Assembly (NCBI GenBank): GCA_050246115.1
Contig: JBFWWP010000050.1
Span: 1 to 23,497, forward strand
DNA: 23,497 nt
Source: JBFWWP01 sp050246115
GTDB taxonomy: Bacteria; Planctomycetota; UBA8108; UBA1146; JAJFFE01
Reading direction: 5' to 3'
Part shown: piece after piece, positions 7,823-16,310 of the stretch
Layout of the letters: every line of letters begins with the position of its first letter
Numbering within the stretch: position 1 is the first letter of the stretch
Position numbers and translations under genes: made by a program
Notes under the pieces: generated by a model
Told to the model about the DNA's origin: nothing
Databases searched by the model: none
Seen by the model: only the letters and a program-made list of their open reading frames with translations

Positions 7823-9838
7823 ATGACAATGGGGGTCGGAGAGCGTGAGCTCCGCAAGGTCGGAGTCATTGGGTCGGGACAGATCGGTCCCGACATCGCG
7901 CTGTATTTCGCGAAGGTTCTGCCGGGAGTGCCGGTCCACGTCGTGGACATCAGCCCGGAGGCACTGGAACGGGGTCGCACGAAGCTGCATCGCAAAGTCG
8001 ACAAGGGCGTCGAAACCGGTGCGTTCACGAGCGAGCAAGGTGCTGCGATGAAAGCCGCGTGCCACTTCGGCACCGACTACCAGGCGCTTGCCGACGCCGA
8101 CTTCATCGTGGAGGCCGCGACCGAGAACCGTGACCTCAAGCAGCGGATCTTTGCGCAACTCGAGCAGTTGTGCCCGGCGAACACGGTGTTCGCGTCCAAC
8201 TCGTCCCACCTCGAACCCGAGGTGATCTTTGCCTCGCTGAAGGAGCGATCACGAGCACTCGTGATCCACTACTTCTTCCCCGCCGAACGTAACCCGATCG
8301 TCGAAATCGTGCCCGCGGCGACGACCAGCCCCACCCTGACGGCCTCGTTGATGCGGCTCTACGAGCAAATCGGCAAGGTCCCGATCCAGGTGAGGAGTCG
8401 GTTCGGATACGCGCTCGACCCCATCTTCGAAGGGGTGTTCCACGCGGCTGCGCTCCTGGTCGAACGCGGCCTCGCGACATCGCGTGAGGTCGACGCGGTG
8501 GCCTGCCGGGCCCTCGACCTGACGGTGGGGCCCTTCACCGCCATGAACCTGACCGGCGGGAATCCAATCACCTACCCAGCGCTCGCGATCTATGCGGAAC
8601 GGGTGTCGCCCTGGTTCGAAAGCACGACGCTCCTCGCAGACGCGGTCGCGTCCAAGAAGCCGTGGGACGTTCCGGAGCGCGGGCAGCAGGTCGTCCTGGA
8701 CGCCCAGCGCGAGGCGCAGCTAGGCGACCTCCTGCGCGGGGCGTTCTTCGGTCTGGTGACGGAGATCCTCGACAGCGGCGTAGCGAGCATCGCGGACCTC
8801 GACATGGCGAACGAACTCGCCTTGGACCTCGCCCCACCGTTCCGGTTGATGAACGAGATCGGTGTGCAAGCAAGCCTGGAGCTCGTCGAGAACTACGCAC
8901 GTCAGTTCCCGGGATTCAAGGTCCCCCAGGTGTTGCGGGACCAGGCCAAGTCGGGGCTCCCGTGGAGCATTCCGACGGTCATCCGGGAGGACGACGGCGA
9001 CGTCGCAGTGCTCAAGATCCGCCGACCCAAAGTGCTCAACGCGCTGAACGAGGACACCTTCGCCCAGCTCGAGCAACAGTTCGCGGCGATCGCGGCGGAT
9101 CCCAAGTTCATCGGAGCGGTGCTGACCGGGTTCGGCGTGAAGGCCTTCGTGTCGGGCGCAGACGTGAACTTCCTGGCGGCCATCACCTCCGCCGCTGAAG
9201 GCGAGCGGACTTCTCTGGGGTCGCAGCGGACCCTCAACGTGATCGAGAGCTTGCGCAAACCGGTGGTCTGCGCCATGAACGGTTTCGCTTTCGGCGGGGG
9301 CAACGAACTGGCGATGGCGTGCCATGCGCGCCTCGCGCGGAAGGGGCTGAAAGTGCTCGCGGCGCAGCCGGAACCCAATCTTGGGATCATTCCGGGAGCC
9401 GGTGCGACACAGCGGCTCCCGCGCTGGATCGGAGTCGAACGCGCGGCGGAGCTACTGCGCACGACCCGATCGATCTCGTCCGCCGAAGCGTGTTCGTTGG
9501 GGTTGGTTGCACGCGAAGTCGAGGGCGATCTCGTCGCCGCAGCGGTGCAGATGGTGCGTGACGCGGCCTCGGGCAGAACCCCTCTGAAAGCGATTGAAAC
9601 CGGCCCACTCGCGGTCCCCGCCGAACTGCCCAGGGTCGACATAGGGCACCGTAGTCGGGCCGTTGACGCAATCCTGTGTCGCGCGATCCTCGAGGGTTGC
9701 CGCCTGCCCTTGACCGCTGGCCTGGCGTTCGAAGCCAAGATGTTCGGCGCCGTTTGCGCGACTCGGGACATGCGAATCGGCGTCAGCAACTTCATCGAAA
9801 AGGGGCCTCGATCGCCGGCGGAGTTCGTTCACGAATGA
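7823..9838 (+). CDS. Fused 3-hydroxyacyl-CoA dehydrogenase / enoyl-CoA hydratase
   Basis: This 671-residue protein joins two consecutive beta-oxidation steps. It hydrates an enoyl-CoA and oxidises the resulting 3-hydroxyacyl-CoA with NAD+ (or runs the reverse). The ATG at 7823 has AAAGG seven bases upstream. The dehydrogenase comes first: NAD loop GVIGSGQIG (14-22), SNSSHLEPE (125-133), His149 and Glu161 in the usual catalytic contexts, and a helical domain to about 380. The hydratase follows from about 390: oxyanion region SGADVNFL (444-451), GGGNELAMACH with Glu495, and QPEPNLGIIPGAGATQRL with Glu517; both catalytic glutamates are kept. This order is the reverse of FadB and matches the archaeal crotonyl-CoA hydratase/3-hydroxybutyryl-CoA dehydrogenase type. 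Where many dehydrogenases have a conserved Asn-Arg, this one reads SRFGYALDP. The gene stands alone, without a thiolase nearby. Confidence 0.93.
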   Translation: MTMGVGERELRKVGVIGSGQIGPDIALYFAKVLPGVPVHVVDISPEALERGRTKLHRKVDKGVETGAFTSEQGAAMKAACHFGTDYQALADADFIVEAATENRDLKQRIFAQLEQLCPANTVFASNSSHLEPEVIFASLKERSRALVIHYFFPAERNPIVEIVPAATTSPTLTASLMRLYEQIGKVPIQVRSRFGYALDPIFEGVFHAAALLVERGLATSREVDAVACRALDLTVGPFTAMNLTGGNPITYPALAIYAERVSPWFESTTLLADAVASKKPWDVPERGQQVVLDAQREAQLGDLLRGAFFGLVTEILDSGVASIADLDMANELALDLAPPFRLMNEIGVQASLELVENYARQFPGFKVPQVLRDQAKSGLPWSIPTVIREDDGDVAVLKIRRPKVLNALNEDTFAQLEQQFAAIAADPKFIGAVLTGFGVKAFVSGADVNFLAAITSAAEGERTSLGSQRTLNVIESLRKPVVCAMNGFAFGGGNELAMACHARLARKGLKVLAAQPEPNLGIIPGAGATQRLPRWIGVERAAELLRTTRSISSAEACSLGLVAREVEGDLVAAAVQMVRDAASGRTPLKAIETGPLAVPAELPRVDIGHRSRAVDAILCRAILEGCRLPLTAGLAFEAKMFGAVCATRDMRIGVSNFIEKGPRSPAEFVHE

Positions 9839-9918
9839 CCCTGAATCGCGCAGCGCCGCCATCGGCAGACTGCGCGAGGTGACCGATGAACCCTCCAGAA
9901 GCAGGGCCTGGGGCTGAT

Positions 9919-9945
9919 TCTCGCCAAAATGCGCGAGATTTCCTT
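9919..9945 (+). terminator. Weak intrinsic terminator after the dehydrogenase/hydratase gene
   Basis: TCTCGC and GCGAGA form a 6-bp stem with an 8-base loop, followed by TTTCCTTTCT. It lies 80 bp past the stop. The stem is short and the T-run interrupted, so this is a moderate call. Confidence 0.4.
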
Positions 9946-10069
9946 TCTCCCTGTTGCGGCGTTTCTGGCAGAATTCGACGCCCAAAGGGGGGGAACTAAG
10001 CGGAATTCGTCCCGGGACTCTCGGCGATGAGGTTCCCTTCGAGGAAACCGTTGGAAGGAGCATTCAGGA

Positions 10070-10312
10070 ATGGCGAAGAAGAAGGCCAGTAAGAAGAAGG
10101 CCGCGAGCAAGAAGAAAGCCGCCGCGAGCGGCGAGATGCTGCTGGTCGGCAGCAAGACCAAAGCGGCGCTCAAGGCCCACGGTGTCAACGTTGCGGGGGA
10201 CGCGTTGGACGGCCTGAACATGGTGGTCGGCTGGTACCTCGATCAGGCGGCGAAGCGCGCTACCTCGAACGGCCGCAAGACCGTCCGCGCGCACGATTTT
10301 CTCGCTATGTAG
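10070..10312 (+). CDS. Bacterial histone-fold protein with lysine-rich N-terminal tail
   Basis: The product has 80 residues. The ATG has AAGGAG nine bases upstream. Residues 2-20 form a tail of Ala, Lys and Ser with nine lysines in three KKK clusters (3-5, 8-10, 14-16). The rest fits a single histone fold: helix 1 about 27-37 (GSKTKAALKAHG), long helix 2 about 43-66 (ALDGLNMVVGWYLDQAAKRA), loop 2 GRKTV (68-72), and a short helix 3 AHDFLAM. The string R69-K-T71-V-x-A-x-D76 corresponds to the GRKTIKAED of the archaeal histone HMfB, where the Arg-Asp pair clamps loop 2 and Arg/Thr contact DNA. Bacterial histone singlets such as Bdellovibrio Bd0055 share this core. The likely role is DNA binding or compaction in the nucleoid. 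Helix 3 ends at the C-terminus, shorter than in archaeal histones. It is monocistronic, with its own upstream region and a strong downstream terminator. Confidence 0.85.
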   Translation: MAKKKASKKKAASKKKAAASGEMLLVGSKTKAALKAHGVNVAGDALDGLNMVVGWYLDQAAKRATSNGRKTVRAHDFLAM

Positions 10313-10549
10313 TTGATCCCGAATCTCGGCGATTCATGTCCATGGTGGTGGTTGGCGAGCGGCTGAGTCGTTCAGCGGACTTTCTGCAAACACCACCAGG
10401 GTATCGTCGAGAGACGGAAGCTCGAGTGACCGTCGGGCCGGGAAAAGCACCGTCCCTTCCACCTCGAGATCTCCTTGGCGTACAGCGGCGATTCCACGAG
10501 AATGGAGACTCGCGAGCTACGCACAGGATCGAACCGAATGGCATCAGGG
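10313..10549. other. Region between the histone gene and its terminator
   Basis: This 237-bp stretch follows the histone stop codon and precedes the hairpin at 10550. It is probably a 3' untranslated region. Short open frames here lack both RBS and recognisable motifs, and I see no gene. Confidence 0.4.
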
Positions 10550-10589
10550 CAGCCCGTACTCGATGATCTCGAGTGCGGGCTGTTTCGTT
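10550..10589 (+). terminator. Strong intrinsic terminator
   Basis: CAGCCCG-T-ACTCGA pairs with TCGAGT-G-CGGGCTG across a 5-base loop. This gives a 14-bp stem with one G·U pair, followed by TTTCGTT. On the minus strand there is no T-run, so it works for plus-strand transcription, probably ending the histone transcript before the glycosyltransferase. Confidence 0.75.
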
Positions 10590-10696
10590 CCGGCGCAGTT
10601 TCGGCCGCTGTTCACGAACCTGCCACTCGGTAACGCGGGAGACGAAGCTCGAGTGGCGGGCATCCGGGATGCTCGGCACCAGAAGGAGAAGGCGAC

Positions 10697-11425
10697 GTGA
10701 CGGGGTTGCGAAGCGATACGAAGGGCCCGGGTGGTCGGCTCAGCGTGGTCATTCCTGCGTACAACGAGGCGAACACGATCGAGAAAGTGGTCGCGCGCGT
10801 CCGTGCCCTCGATGTCCCCAAGGAGATCATCGTCGTCGATGACGGGTCGCGAGACGGAACGCGTGAAATCCTGGGTCGATTGCGAGAGGCTGGACTGATC
10901 GACCAACTCATCTTGCATGAGCAGAACCGAGGGAAGGGCGCAGCCCTCCAAAGCGGCTTTGACGCCGCCACGGGAGATTGGGTGATCGTGCAGGATGCCG
11001 ACCTCGAGTACGATCCCAACGACATCCCCCGCTTGCTCCAACCGATCCTCGACGAGAAGGCCGACGTCGTCTACGGATCACGATTTCAGGGTGCCGACGC
11101 CCATCGAGTGCTCTTCTTCTGGCACTACGTAGCCAACCGACTCCTGACCCTGGCCTCGAACATGCTCACGAACCTCAACCTGACGGACATGGAGACCTGC
11201 TACAAGTTGTTCCGTCGCGAGGTGCTCGCCGGCATTCGTCTGCGCGAGCGACGATTTGGCGTGGAACCCGAGATCACGGCCAAGGTCGCGAAGATCCCAG
11301 GTATCCGAGTCTACGAAGTCGGGATCTCGTACGCCGGTCGCACCTACGCCGAGGGCAAGAAAATCGGCTGGCGTGACGCGTTCTCGGCCTTGCGCTGCAT
11401 CGTCAAGTACAACCTGTTCCGCTGA
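10697..11425 (+). CDS. GT2-family glycosyltransferase, DPM1/polyprenyl-phosphate type
   Basis: The 242-residue product is expected to transfer a sugar from a nucleotide donor to a lipid phosphate at the inner face of the membrane. The GTG at 10697 has AGGAG eight bases upstream. The GT-A fold is visible: LSVVIPAYNEANTIEKVV (15-32), IIVVDDGSRDGT (44-55), the nucleotide/metal site VIVQDADLEYDP (96-107, DAD as the DxD motif), YGSRF (126-130), and the family signature TDMETCYKLFRREV (163-176). RRFGVEPEITAKVAK (185-199) is also typical of dolichyl- and undecaprenyl-phosphate transferases. There is no C-terminal membrane anchor, as in the short bacterial DPM1 homologues. The donor sugar is unknown. 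The last six codons with the stop are tandemly duplicated downstream. Confidence 0.9.
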   Translation: MTGLRSDTKGPGGRLSVVIPAYNEANTIEKVVARVRALDVPKEIIVVDDGSRDGTREILGRLREAGLIDQLILHEQNRGKGAALQSGFDAATGDWVIVQDADLEYDPNDIPRLLQPILDEKADVVYGSRFQGADAHRVLFFWHYVANRLLTLASNMLTNLNLTDMETCYKLFRREVLAGIRLRERRFGVEPEITAKVAKIPGIRVYEVGISYAGRTYAEGKKIGWRDAFSALRCIVKYNLFR

Positions 11426-11448
11426 GTCGGCCTGTTCCGCTGAGTCGG
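11413..11448 (+). repeat. 18-bp tandem duplication across the glycosyltransferase stop
   Basis: CCTGTTCCGCTGAGTCGG occurs twice in direct succession (11413-11430 and 11431-11448). The first copy contains the last codons and the TGA of the glycosyltransferase gene. The second copy lies in the convergent gap before the large regulator. Both copies are identical, so the event looks recent. Confidence 0.9.
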
Positions 11449-11553
11449 CATAGGCCGGCGCGTGACATTCCCGCGCCAGCGCAACCCGGCGCGATCACGG
11501 CACCGACCCCGGCACCGATCGGAACGAGCCACGCGCCGGCCGCGACTCGGCGC

Positions 11554-14500
11554 CTACTCGAAGTCCTCGCGCCTCACGTTGTGCTTCTTGATGAGGTTCG
11601 ACAACTGCGGCCGGTGCACGCCGAGTGACTCCGCGGCGCGGGTGATGTTGCCACCCGACTTGAGTAGCTGGGCCGTGATGTAGCGCCGCTCCAGTCTCGA
11701 CTTGGCCTCCTTGAGGGTGAGGTCGGTGGTGCTGAGGCGGTCGATCTCCGTTTCCACATGGAACTCCGCTGCGTGCCGCGACAGCCGTGACTGCAATTCC
11801 ACGAAAACCTCGTCGGCGCCGCTGTTGGCCCCGAGATCGACATCGAGGGCGCGGACCTCGATCGTTCCCAGGGGCCCACTCGGGAGCGATTCGGCGACAC
11901 TGCGAAGGCCACTTCGGAGTTCGGCCTCGGCCGCAGCCAAGTCCGCGTCCGTCGTCACTTCGAGCAGAAACGCCAAGTGGTCGTTGCCGAGATAGGCGGG
12001 GGTATGCCCGCCCCAACGCGCCACCAACCGCTGAAGGGCCGCAGCCGCACCCGCCTCCAGTGCTTGCGTGCCATCGCCGAGCGCACGCTCGATGCCCGGA
12101 ACCTGCGCTTCGAGAAGCGCGATCGGGCGCTCCCCTGCAAGGTGGGCAGCGAGCAAGGCATCCAAGCGTTCCTCCAAGCCGGCCACGGACAACAGCCCGC
12201 CACGCCGGTGGTAACGCAGCCTGCGCAGCGCCTCGACCGTGCGGTAGTGACCGCGAACCGCGCGCAAGAAGCGCCCGAGAAGGTCGACGTCCGTCGCCGA
12301 GAACGAGTTGCCGGCGCTCGGCCGCTGAAGGTAGAGCACGGCCTTGAAGCGATCGGGAACGGAGAATGGCAGCGCAAGGACCGAGCGATTCCGGTAGCCC
12401 GAAGCCCCGGGCAGGTCCCGCACGCGCTCCGCGCCCTGCGAACCCGAGTACGCGGGTTGGCCGGTCGCGAGCGCATGCGCGCAGAGTGCCCCTGGAAAGC
12501 GGTCCCGGCCTACCCACTCGGTCGTCGGCCCCATGTCGCGCGCGGCCAACGCCTCGAGTCCGCCGATCCGTTCGCGAGCGACCGCACCGGCCGGCGACGG
12601 AACGAGTCGCCGCGCCTCGTCGAGGAGCATCCGCAGCCAGCGCTCCGGGTCATCGGTACTGGTCAGACGCTCGATCGCTTCAATGAGCGCGTCCTCGGTC
12701 CGATCCGGTGCTGCGGCGACACTCCCCTCGGTGCTCGTGCTGGGACGTGCGATCTCCTCGCGAGCGGGCATTGGTTCCGGCTCCGCGGAGGACTGCGAGC
12801 GACCGGCAGACTCCTTTTGGAAGCGCCGATAGTCCTCGAAGAACAACTTCCGGCGCCGATCATCACGATAGGCGATCTGCATGTCCTCCGGCAAACCGGC
12901 AGCAATGCGGTCGAGAATCTCCTGGGCCCGCGCGTAGTGTTTCGCCGCTTGGTCGAACTCGAGGTGACTCTGATGCAGCTTGGCGAGGGAGTACTCGAGT
13001 TCCCACAGCAACGGCAGCGGATTCTCGCCCGAGAGGAGTTCGCTCCCCTTCTCGATGCTCTCCTTGGCACGCTCGACGTTGCCTCCTTTGAGGAAACGAT
13101 ACACGTTGCCCTTCAAGAGATTGGCTCGGGCCCGCATGGGGATCGAACGAATCTCCTCCGCAAGCAGCTGAGCGCGCGAAATCAGCTTGAGCGCCGCCTC
13201 GTAGTCCTCCTTCTCCCCCAGAAGTTCTCCGAGATCCAGCGACGCCGCGGCTTCGCCGCGCTTCCAACTTCGCTTCGCGGCCATCTCGATTGCGCGCCGA
13301 TACTCGCGCTCCGCCCGACGCCAATCCCCGCGCAGAAACAGGAGGCTACCCTGCAGTCGGTGCCCTTCGCCCTCGAGATCGAACAGTCCGAACTCTTGCG
13401 ACAAGATGAGGATCTGTTTGGCCAAACTCTCGACTTGGCGTAGCTCTCCGAGTTGATAGTAGATCCAGCCGAGATGCAGGAAGGCTCGTACCAAACCACT
13501 GGTGTCCCCAAAGCGCTCCGAGTTCCTGACGCTACGCTGGAAGCACAGGACCGCACGATGGTAGTCGCCGCTGTGAGCGTACAAACTGCCCAACGAGTTG
13601 AGCGTCGGCGACAATCCCTCGAGATCGCCGATGCGTTCGCGGATCCGCAAGCTGCGGTTGAAGTACTCGATACCCCGAATGTCGTCACCCGAGTTGCGAT
13701 ACACTTTGCCCAGAGCATCGTAGGCTTCGCTCAGACCGCGAATGTCACCCAGACGTCGAATCACGTCGAGCGCCTTGAACAAGAAGCGCGCCGAACGAAA
13801 GTAATTGCCCCGGTCGTAGTAGACTCGGCCGAGCCGACTCAAGACCGCCGCGAGCCGGGTCTCGTCGCCGACACTCTCCACGAGTTCGAGCAGGCGCTGG
13901 TAGTGCGGCAGAGCCGCACCGGTCTCGGACCGACTGAGGTGTGCCTCGGCCAGGCAATCCAGGAGGAGGATGATCTCCGGCTCCGCGCCTTCGACGTTCT
14001 CCACGGCTTGGAGCCCGCGCATGCTCAGGTTGATTGCGCGCTTCACGTCCTGGCGGTCGAGGCGGCGCCGCGAGCGCAGCGCTGCGATCCGGGCTCGACT
14101 GCGGTCATCGAGCGCCGCGGCACACACCTTCTCGGCCCGATTGAGGACTTTGATGCTCTTGAGCGGCTCGCCCTTGCGCCCGTAGGCCTCCGCCAGCAGC
14201 TCGTAGGCGTCGAGCCGCTGCTGAGGTCTGAGTTGGCCGCCCTCGTCGATCAGTCGCTTGGCGTGCAACTTTGCTTCCTCGAGCGCTCCCAGTCGCAACT
14301 CATGGCGGGCGAGGTCGGCGAGCAACTCGATCCGCTGCGGCTGGTCGTCAGGCTCCGTCAGCAACGCAAGCAGGTCGGCCTCGATCTTGACCGCGAGGCG
14401 CAGCGCATACCCGTCGGCGAAGTAGCGCGCCGCCGACAGGCCGAACGGAATGGACTCGCGGGGAGCCGTAGACTCGCGGAGGTGATCGTACACCTCGAAC

Positions 14501-16113
14501 GAGCGCACGGGTTCGACCGTCGCCTGCTGCTGCGACAAAGCCTGCCCGATGAGTCCGTGCTGCTCCCGGCGTTCGTCCAAGCCGAGAGCGCCGTAGATGA
14601 AGCGCGAGAAGTCCTCGTGCGCGAGCTGGAATCGCGGCGCGCGATCGATCGGAATGACGGACACGAAATCCTGGAGTTGGAGCTGAGTGAGCGTTTCTTC
14701 GACTTCTTGGCGGGGCACGCCCAACAAGTAGACCAGGCGCGAGACATGCAACGGCCGCCTCACCGTAGCCAGCAGCCGGATCGCCTGGGACTGGCTGCTG
14801 GGCAGCGCCGCAGCGCGTTGGAGCAGGAGATTGCCGGCGAGCCGCTCGGCCCCGGCCGCGTCCAACACCGCCGCAGTCTCAGGAGAACTCGCGGTCTCGG
14901 CGGCGCCAGCGGCGACTACCTGTTCCAGGGCCGGGAGGGTAAGCCAGAACTTGCCGGCCTTCTCCGTCGGCGGCTCGGTGCCAGGGGGAACCGCGCGGTC
15001 ATACATAGCCCGGCAGAGTTCGAGAACGTAGAGCGGGTTGCCGCCGGTAGCCGCATGCAGCCGAGCGACCACCGCGTCGTCGATCGCATCGTCGCACACC
15101 GTTCGACGAATCAGGGCGCCGAGTTCCATCGGGTCGAGCGGCGGCAGCGCGAGGTGTTGCACGAAGGACTCGGTGCAGAGCTCCGCAATCTCGGCGGTTA
15201 CCTCACGCTCTGGCGACAGCGTCGCAGGCGCCGTTGGCTCGACCCCGGGGGTTCGATCCTCGAGGTAGTTGGCGAGCACCATCACCAAGGGTGACCGCGA
15301 CGGGACCTGCGCGGTGGTGTCGGCCTCTTCGCTGAAGCCCTCGGTGAGATACTCCCAGCGCTCCCGCCTTTGCCGGATCTCGCGCCACGCCCCCTGGCGC
15401 GAAACGCCGGCGTCCTTCGAATCCAACGCGGCTCGACCTTCGGCGCGTTGTGCCATTACCTCGAGGAAGACGTTGCGGCCGAGGTACTCCAGAAACTCGA
15501 TCGTGCCACGATCACTCCGGTGGAGATCGTGGAGCGCCAGGAGGAGCGGGCGCTCCCGTCCCAATGAGGTCAGGATCGACGTGAGCGCATCGAAGAGCTG
15601 GATCTTCCCGCGTTCGTCGGGCAGCGGCGGCGTGACGCGAGCCTCGCCCACCTCGCCAACGAGTTCAGGGTAAACCCGCGACAAGATGTGGGAGTAGCGG
15701 TCCCACAACTGGCCCCGTTGCGGGGACTCGACGAGGAGATCCTTCACCAGGCGGAGGATCGGCAGGAACGGGATGCCCTGGCGCTCGTAGCAGAAGACCT
15801 CCTTGACTTGGAGCCCCCACGCACGTGCTTGCCGGGTGGCTTCTTGCAGGATACGCGTCTTCCCCATGCCGCTGCTGCCACCGACCAGCACGACCGGGCG
15901 AACCGGGACGAGGGCGTCACCGCGCTCGCTCGGAGGCACGAGCTTCTCCAGAGTGGCGCGGTCGCCGTCGGTCAGGTCCGCGGACCGGAAGAAGTTCTTC
16001 AGGCTTGCGAGCATGGCGTCGAGTTCAGCTTGGCGGCACGAGAACTCGCGGAGAAACGGATACCGACTGCGGCGTTCGCCGGACTCGTGGACGGAGATTG
16101 GTTCCTGGATCAT
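11554..16113 (-). CDS. Giant STAND/AAA ATPase-TPR-GAF-Fis regulator
   Basis: This is a single 1519-residue open frame. The ATG at 16113 has GGAAG eight bases upstream. Residues 20-370 form an AAA_16/STAND ATPase: Walker A GGSSGMGKT (78-86), Walker B LLLALHDLHRSD (190-201) and the TGGNPLYVLEL signature (356-366). About 70 residues rich in Arg, Glu and Ala sit between Walker B and the next core strand. A winged-helix-like linker (about 440-540) leads to TPR repeats (about 590-1080), for example SRLGRVYYDRGNYFRSARF and LGSLYAHSGDYHRAVLCFQ. Residues about 1140-1290 resemble a GAF domain. About 1305-1450 look like a decayed GGDEF domain (YLGNDHLAFLLE). The C-terminus (1466-1510) is a Fis-type HTH: LERRYITAQLLKSGGNITRAAESLG. 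The sigma-54 AAA domain and GAFTGA loop are absent. It is probably a signal-responsive DNA-binding switch; signal and targets are unknown. The membrane-protein gene lies 197 bp upstream. Confidence 0.88.
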   Translation of the reverse strand: MIQEPISVHESGERRSRYPFLREFSCRQAELDAMLASLKNFFRSADLTDGDRATLEKLVPPSERGDALVPVRPVVLVGGSSGMGKTRILQEATRQARAWGLQVKEVFCYERQGIPFLPILRLVKDLLVESPQRGQLWDRYSHILSRVYPELVGEVGEARVTPPLPDERGKIQLFDALTSILTSLGRERPLLLALHDLHRSDRGTIEFLEYLGRNVFLEVMAQRAEGRAALDSKDAGVSRQGAWREIRQRRERWEYLTEGFSEEADTTAQVPSRSPLVMVLANYLEDRTPGVEPTAPATLSPEREVTAEIAELCTESFVQHLALPPLDPMELGALIRRTVCDDAIDDAVVARLHAATGGNPLYVLELCRAMYDRAVPPGTEPPTEKAGKFWLTLPALEQVVAAGAAETASSPETAAVLDAAGAERLAGNLLLQRAAALPSSQSQAIRLLATVRRPLHVSRLVYLLGVPRQEVEETLTQLQLQDFVSVIPIDRAPRFQLAHEDFSRFIYGALGLDERREQHGLIGQALSQQQATVEPVRSFEVYDHLRESTAPRESIPFGLSAARYFADGYALRLAVKIEADLLALLTEPDDQPQRIELLADLARHELRLGALEEAKLHAKRLIDEGGQLRPQQRLDAYELLAEAYGRKGEPLKSIKVLNRAEKVCAAALDDRSRARIAALRSRRRLDRQDVKRAINLSMRGLQAVENVEGAEPEIILLLDCLAEAHLSRSETGAALPHYQRLLELVESVGDETRLAAVLSRLGRVYYDRGNYFRSARFLFKALDVIRRLGDIRGLSEAYDALGKVYRNSGDDIRGIEYFNRSLRIRERIGDLEGLSPTLNSLGSLYAHSGDYHRAVLCFQRSVRNSERFGDTSGLVRAFLHLGWIYYQLGELRQVESLAKQILILSQEFGLFDLEGEGHRLQGSLLFLRGDWRRAEREYRRAIEMAAKRSWKRGEAAASLDLGELLGEKEDYEAALKLISRAQLLAEEIRSIPMRARANLLKGNVYRFLKGGNVERAKESIEKGSELLSGENPLPLLWELEYSLAKLHQSHLEFDQAAKHYARAQEILDRIAAGLPEDMQIAYRDDRRRKLFFEDYRRFQKESAGRSQSSAEPEPMPAREEIARPSTSTEGSVAAAPDRTEDALIEAIERLTSTDDPERWLRMLLDEARRLVPSPAGAVARERIGGLEALAARDMGPTTEWVGRDRFPGALCAHALATGQPAYSGSQGAERVRDLPGASGYRNRSVLALPFSVPDRFKAVLYLQRPSAGNSFSATDVDLLGRFLRAVRGHYRTVEALRRLRYHRRGGLLSVAGLEERLDALLAAHLAGERPIALLEAQVPGIERALGDGTQALEAGAAAALQRLVARWGGHTPAYLGNDHLAFLLEVTTDADLAAAEAELRSGLRSVAESLPSGPLGTIEVRALDVDLGANSGADEVFVELQSRLSRHAAEFHVETEIDRLSTTDLTLKEAKSRLERRYITAQLLKSGGNITRAAESLGVHRPQLSNLIKKHNVRREDFE

Positions 16114-16216
16114 GTGGGGGTCTTCCTTCTTCCGAAACCCGACCGGCAGCTGCGGCTTGCCAGGCGTCTCGTCCGGAACTCCGAGCTGGAGCGGACGGGG
16201 GCGTTACCGTAAGGAT

Positions 16217-16249
16217 TGCATACGGAACCGCTCTGAATCGCAAGTGCAA
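16217..16249 (-). promoter_or_regulatory. Possible promoter for the giant regulator
   Basis: On the minus strand TATGCA could serve as a -10, with TTGCGA 15 bases or TTGCAC 21 bases upstream. Neither spacing is ideal. It lies about 100 bp before the regulator start, in the gap after the membrane-protein gene. Confidence 0.3.
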
Positions 16250-16310
16250 AATTGGCCGTACTCTTGGAACTCAGGGCACCCCCGTCGGCGCCGGTGGACG
16301 TACGACTTCG

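Noticed and set aside
11977..15294. Two long plus-strand open frames (11977-13443, 13453-15294) opposite the giant regulator
   Set aside because: They are high-GC shadows of the TPR and ATPase coding regions without motifs or RBS.
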